Positions 60,535 to 64,000 of a stretch of 64,000 nucleotides of DNA are shown in pieces. The position numbers and the translations under genes were made by a program. How positions within the stretch are numbered: the first letter of the stretch is position 1; each line of letters starts with the position of its first letter. The notes below the pieces were generated by a model, which had not been told where the DNA came from, ran no database searches, and saw only the letters and a list, made by a program, of their open reading frames with translations. The stretch spans positions 108,957 to 172,956 of the forward strand of contig WION01000091.1 in assembly GCA_015039365.1 (NCBI GenBank), written 5' to 3'. This stretch comes from Amanita rubescens (lineage: Eukaryota > Basidiomycota > Agaricomycetes > Agaricales > Amanitaceae).

Positions 60535-63500
60535 TTTCAGTCAGAAGGAACGGATCGACGAACAGAAGGCTTCGTATATCGTGTCTGGGTTTTGCTGTAG
60601 GGCTTGTGGGTTGATGGTAGTCGGAGGGTTTGAAGGAACCGTTGGTTTGTTCATGATATTGGACGGGATTTGTCACGGATTATAAAGGAAGGAAGAGCGC
60701 GTGGCACTAACGAGGTGAAATGGCGACCGCAAGCACCGATATGCGGTGTGCTATAATTGGAGCACTTATGAGTACCCGGTTTGCTCGTTACCATGTATTT
60801 GTACCCATACTTCGACAAACAAGGCAACTAGGTACCGTCGATGCTGATTTATATAAACAACATCAGCTATTGCATTCAAACACTATTATAACAAATGCTC
60901 TGTTGTCCATAGTAAAACCCGAAGAAAAAATATATATCGCCTATATTCAGTAGAATGCCATCGATAAATTGAACTTGTGCCCTGGTTGCTATAGTATATG
61001 ACTGGAAAAGATAAATAAATCAATGAAGTAAAAATCGACAGGGTCGGATGACGAACGACGAGCGCACCAGGTGAAATATCCACCATAAATGATGCGCAGT
61101 TCCGTTGAAAAGCCCCGAGCTGGGCGGTTTGAGTTGGCGGCGACGCTACCTCGGAACGGTTGCAAAGCGGTAAAAATGGAAGGTTCACTCCCCACACCAG
61201 TATTCGCTAATGAACCACGGCCTGTGCGTAGCTAGCCGCCCAAAGGAAAATTTCCAAGTTCAGTTGGACGAAGACCAGACGCTATAGACAAGCTGAATAT
61301 ATCTTCAACAAGTGATGGTTCCCTTGATAACGAAGTGAAATAGGTAGTCTGGGTTGGCGGCAATGCTCCCTCGGGAGCATCATGTAGAGCAAAAGCACCA
61401 ACGATCAAATCAAAAGGCGATTCAGGTATCACCGCCAATGATGGTCTTGAGGAAATCTCCGCACTAGGATTGGAAATGCCGGACGGCTTGTACGTGGCAC
61501 GTCATTCTTTCCAAGTTCATCCGCTTCGACATTAGTGCGGATGAGAGGGCGTTCCTTTGGCTTGGTTATCGGGTCAGGCCACCCGAGATCGGACCTACAG
61601 CTATAAGCTTTGAACAATTTCCGTATACTTTTCGGGGAAATGTCATAGACTTACAATATACTAAGCAGGGAGGGGGTTTCTTTTTCTGATGTTGTCATAT
61701 CACATGGATAAGCAAGGCGATGAATCTACGCCGCCCAAACCCAAAACACCGTCTTCTAGGGAACTGTTTCGGAACTTTAAAGAACCAAGATTGGCTTTCT
61801 TGGAGGACTTCTTATCGGTAGATTCGTCGTACATGGGTCAAGATCGACAAGGCAATCTCAAGGGACCATAAGAGCAGAAGGAACCAGTGGGACCGGAAAG
61901 GTTAACACGAAGAAAGGAGAAGATGAGGAGAATTTGGAACATGACCTGATTGATGGTCAACTCGCAACGCTGATGCTAATATTAGGAACACCCTACGCAT
62001 GTATTGCGTCAGACGGGAATCTAGCACCGATATGGGACCTCTATGAGCGCAGAAATTCTTCAATGAATGAACTTTCATACACTTGAATAAATACCTTGTC
62101 CAATGTCGTAAATCCCTGTCAAGTATTCGCGGAGCATGAATTTCTGTCATTATTGTCGATCAAAAGGCGTGAAAGAGAACAAAGACAGATCTGGAAACAT
62201 GATTTGAAGGTTCGCCAATAGCATTTTATGGAATTCCAGCCTACTGGTGCGTTGATCTATATGCAACGTGGTTTCGGCTATGATGAGGAGAGTTTTTGAC
62301 TTCTGAATAACGACAAAGTTTGCCGACCGAGAGGCGAAACTATTCGACTACACACCTTGAGTCAAACTTTTTTTTTTACTCAAGGCATTGACGTGAGTGA
62401 GAAAGTGAATGATATTTTGTTTTCGGTGTCATAATGTTTGCCGTCTTATGCACGAGTTATCGGAAATATCAACGCTCAAGCACCGCATGTCGTCTGACCA
62501 TGGATCATGAAGCTAAAGAAAGAAATAGATTAAGAAAGGGCTGAAATGTTTCGTTCGGCTTACAGGGTAAATTTCCGACTGTTCAATACGGCCGGCTACG
62601 CAATGGCTTGATCCGCGGAATCGATACCTTGTTGGGACCCACATGAATACATGCTGAGTGGCTGAGACGCGCTGTATTAATGTACTGTGTGCGGTACGTA
62701 ACGACCCCTGCTCTTCCGTACTGCGGTGGGAATGGGAGGCCCTATTTTCGCAGATTTTCTCCATGGGTTGCATTGTGAATTCAGTTGAAAAAAAAAAAAG
62801 ACATTTAAACACCGGCGGCGCCACCACCCCAGAGGGAATAACGCCAAGTAACCGTTTATTTTATCGATGGCAAGTGGGTACCACAAATGGGAGACCCGTG
62901 TGTACCAATGATGGCAGGTGCCAAGATCTATCAATTCCAGTTCTCACCAGGCAGCTGGAATCCGGAATGGAGCCGGGTCGCGTAATTTTTTGTTGGACAG
63001 AGCCCGCCTTTGAGGATACTACAGTTGGAACTTGGTGCCCCCTTACCATAAACACGTGTGGTCCATTCTTTTTGGAGATTGAGCGATAAATGTATGTAAC
63101 ACTCCGCGATCCTTGGAACGTCTCGGTAGTATTTGGTTTTCTAGATAGGTTAAAGCACTCAATCCCGTCTTGTTTCATTGTTTAGAAGGTTCATAGGCTG
63201 CAAGGCTTCGTGGAATAAGAATGGAGATCTGGTAATTTACGGCATCTCCCGATCTCTGACATGATGAACCAATTATTTTTTTTTTCCATGTTGGCATCAA
63301 TACGCATGACTTGTCTCCGATCTAGAGCCATCCATAACATGCTTTAATAGCGCCTGTAGGGTACTACAGATAGCGCGAAGGGAATGACGTAATAGAAACG
63401 TGGATCCCTGGTTTGTTTATGCGAGGGAGACGGAAACGGAAGGGTTGAAGTTCTAGGGTTTGAAGTTGTTCTTGTACCTCAGAATGAAGGGATAGAAGTA

Positions 63501-63660
63501 AATGGGGAAAGAGAAGCGCGGGAAAGGAAACGATAGATTGGTGTTGAACATACAGCCGAGAAACTGGTACCGCGAAACCGCCTTCTATATACAGTCTGCG
63601 CTCAATAATCCCTGGTTCTCACCATCCTCCCGGGTGTTACTCCCCGAAAACCTCTTACGC
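60535..63660. other. 3.1-kb region with only doubtful coding signals
   Basis: Frames at 61689-61871 (plus, SSRELFRNFKEPRLAFLEDF) and 62658-63089 (plus, cysteine-containing end) look partly natural but have no domain or splice partners. The minus-strand segment at 61232-61500 is listed separately. Poly-A and poly-T tracts lie near 62360 and 62790. Confidence 0.4.
61232..61500 (-). other. Ser/Thr/Pro-rich coding-like segment
   Basis: A minus-strand frame reads KPSGISNPSAEISSRPSLAV, PESPFDLIVGAFALHDAPEG and LPPTQTTYFTSLSREPSLVE. A related PPTQT motif occurs again downstream near 61130. This could be the disordered C-terminal exon of an unrecognised gene; no start or domain found. Confidence 0.25.
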
Positions 63661-64000
63661 ATGGCCAGTAACCTTCATAACACCCAGCAAGGCCCTGGAG
63701 AGTCTTCTACCTCGGTTTTAGCAGGAGCAACCTCAATGGCGCCCCATCACAGTCATGATAGAGATACGTTGTGAGTACATTCCCTCGGTTCTTCTTGCAC
63801 GTTCCGAGTCCTTGGTCATGGCTCGTCCAACAATGCTCTCTTCCTTCCCTCCGCTAATTCTCCTCTTCTCTCCACATATCGTCGTGGCACCCTGCATGTT
63901 ATGCTTTCCCCTGATTTGCATGATCGTTCTATCACCACCTTAAGAGAGTATGAACTCGTGGTCCGACAAGAGCCTAAGCAGGCAAGAATGTGTGGTGTAG
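63661..64000 (+). CDS. velvet-family regulator, 5' part, cut by the window edge
   Basis: Exon 1 (63661-63770) encodes MASNLHNTQQGPGESSTSVL and a His-rich stretch ending HDRDTL. A 174-nt intron (gtgagt...ccttaag) joins in phase 2 to exon 2 at 63945, encoding EYELVVRQEPKQARMCGV. That is the opening of the velvet domain (Y-x-L-x-V-x-Q-x-P-x-x-A-R-x-C-G-x-G), seen in VeA, VelB, VosA and VelC. These are NF-kappaB-like fungal DNA-binding proteins controlling development and secondary metabolism. The gene runs past position 64000. A TATA-like tctatata lies at about 63584-63591, some 70 bp upstream of the ATG. The intron is long for this window and reads in frame just before its acceptor, so retention is conceivable. 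Confidence 0.8.

Noticed and set aside
62658..63089. 143-codon plus-strand frame with several cysteines
   Set aside because: Low-complexity lysine run in the middle (poly-A tract) and no recognisable domain or splice support.

Overview
This window is nuclear DNA of a filamentous basidiomycete, most likely an agaric (Agaricomycetes). The signs are very intron-dense genes with 45-60 nt introns, several exons of only 8-14 nt, lineage-typical families (F-box proteins, GH79 beta-glucuronidase-like enzymes, velvet factor, a CHO2-type PE methyltransferase, a PD-(D/E)XK-like mushroom family) and small secreted proteins. I saw no tRNA, rRNA, CRISPR array, prokaryotic operon or intact transposon. Most genes had to be rebuilt by hand: open frames were joined at GT-AG (three times GC-AG) introns so that phase was kept and the family sequence stayed continuous. 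Exon borders are therefore inferences, strongest where every phase closes.

Layout. 0.5-9 kb: a PD-(D/E)XK-like gene, a DUF2235 relic, two new multi-exon small secreted proteins and a broken ricin-B-type lectin, with long empty stretches. 9.8-14 kb: two F-box/LRR-like genes, the first broken. 14.8-20.5 kb, minus strand: a small single-pass membrane protein, a Cdc20-family APC/C activator with C-box and IR tail, and a 935-residue disordered protein of unknown function. 20.5-24.2 kb is nearly gene-free. 24.2-36.4 kb is housekeeping: a Zn2Cys6 regulator start, ALKBH6 (9 exons), CHO2 (17 exons), ornithine aminotransferase (11 exons) and DCN1 (7 exons). 38.5-44 kb: a Ser/Pro-rich protein and a four-helix membrane protein. 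44.5-56.6 kb, minus strand: a GH79 array (copies A and C intact, B a chimeric pseudogene) interleaved with a small secreted protein whose 5' region is duplicated. 56.9-60.5 kb: a 16-exon APC-superfamily permease and a phosphopantetheinyl-transferase-like gene with eroded active-site motifs. 63.66 kb to the end: the 5' part of a velvet-family regulator.

The genes do not form one pathway. The most notable region is the GH79/secreted-protein array, where tandem duplication followed by an internal deletion appears to have fused the secreted protein's promoter and signal peptide onto a truncated GH79 body, which then decayed. Several other genes (CHO2, F-box 1, lectin, DUF2235 relic, an ORF broken at a C7 run) show one- or two-base frame breaks. 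These are either real decay or assembly indels, and read mapping would separate the two.
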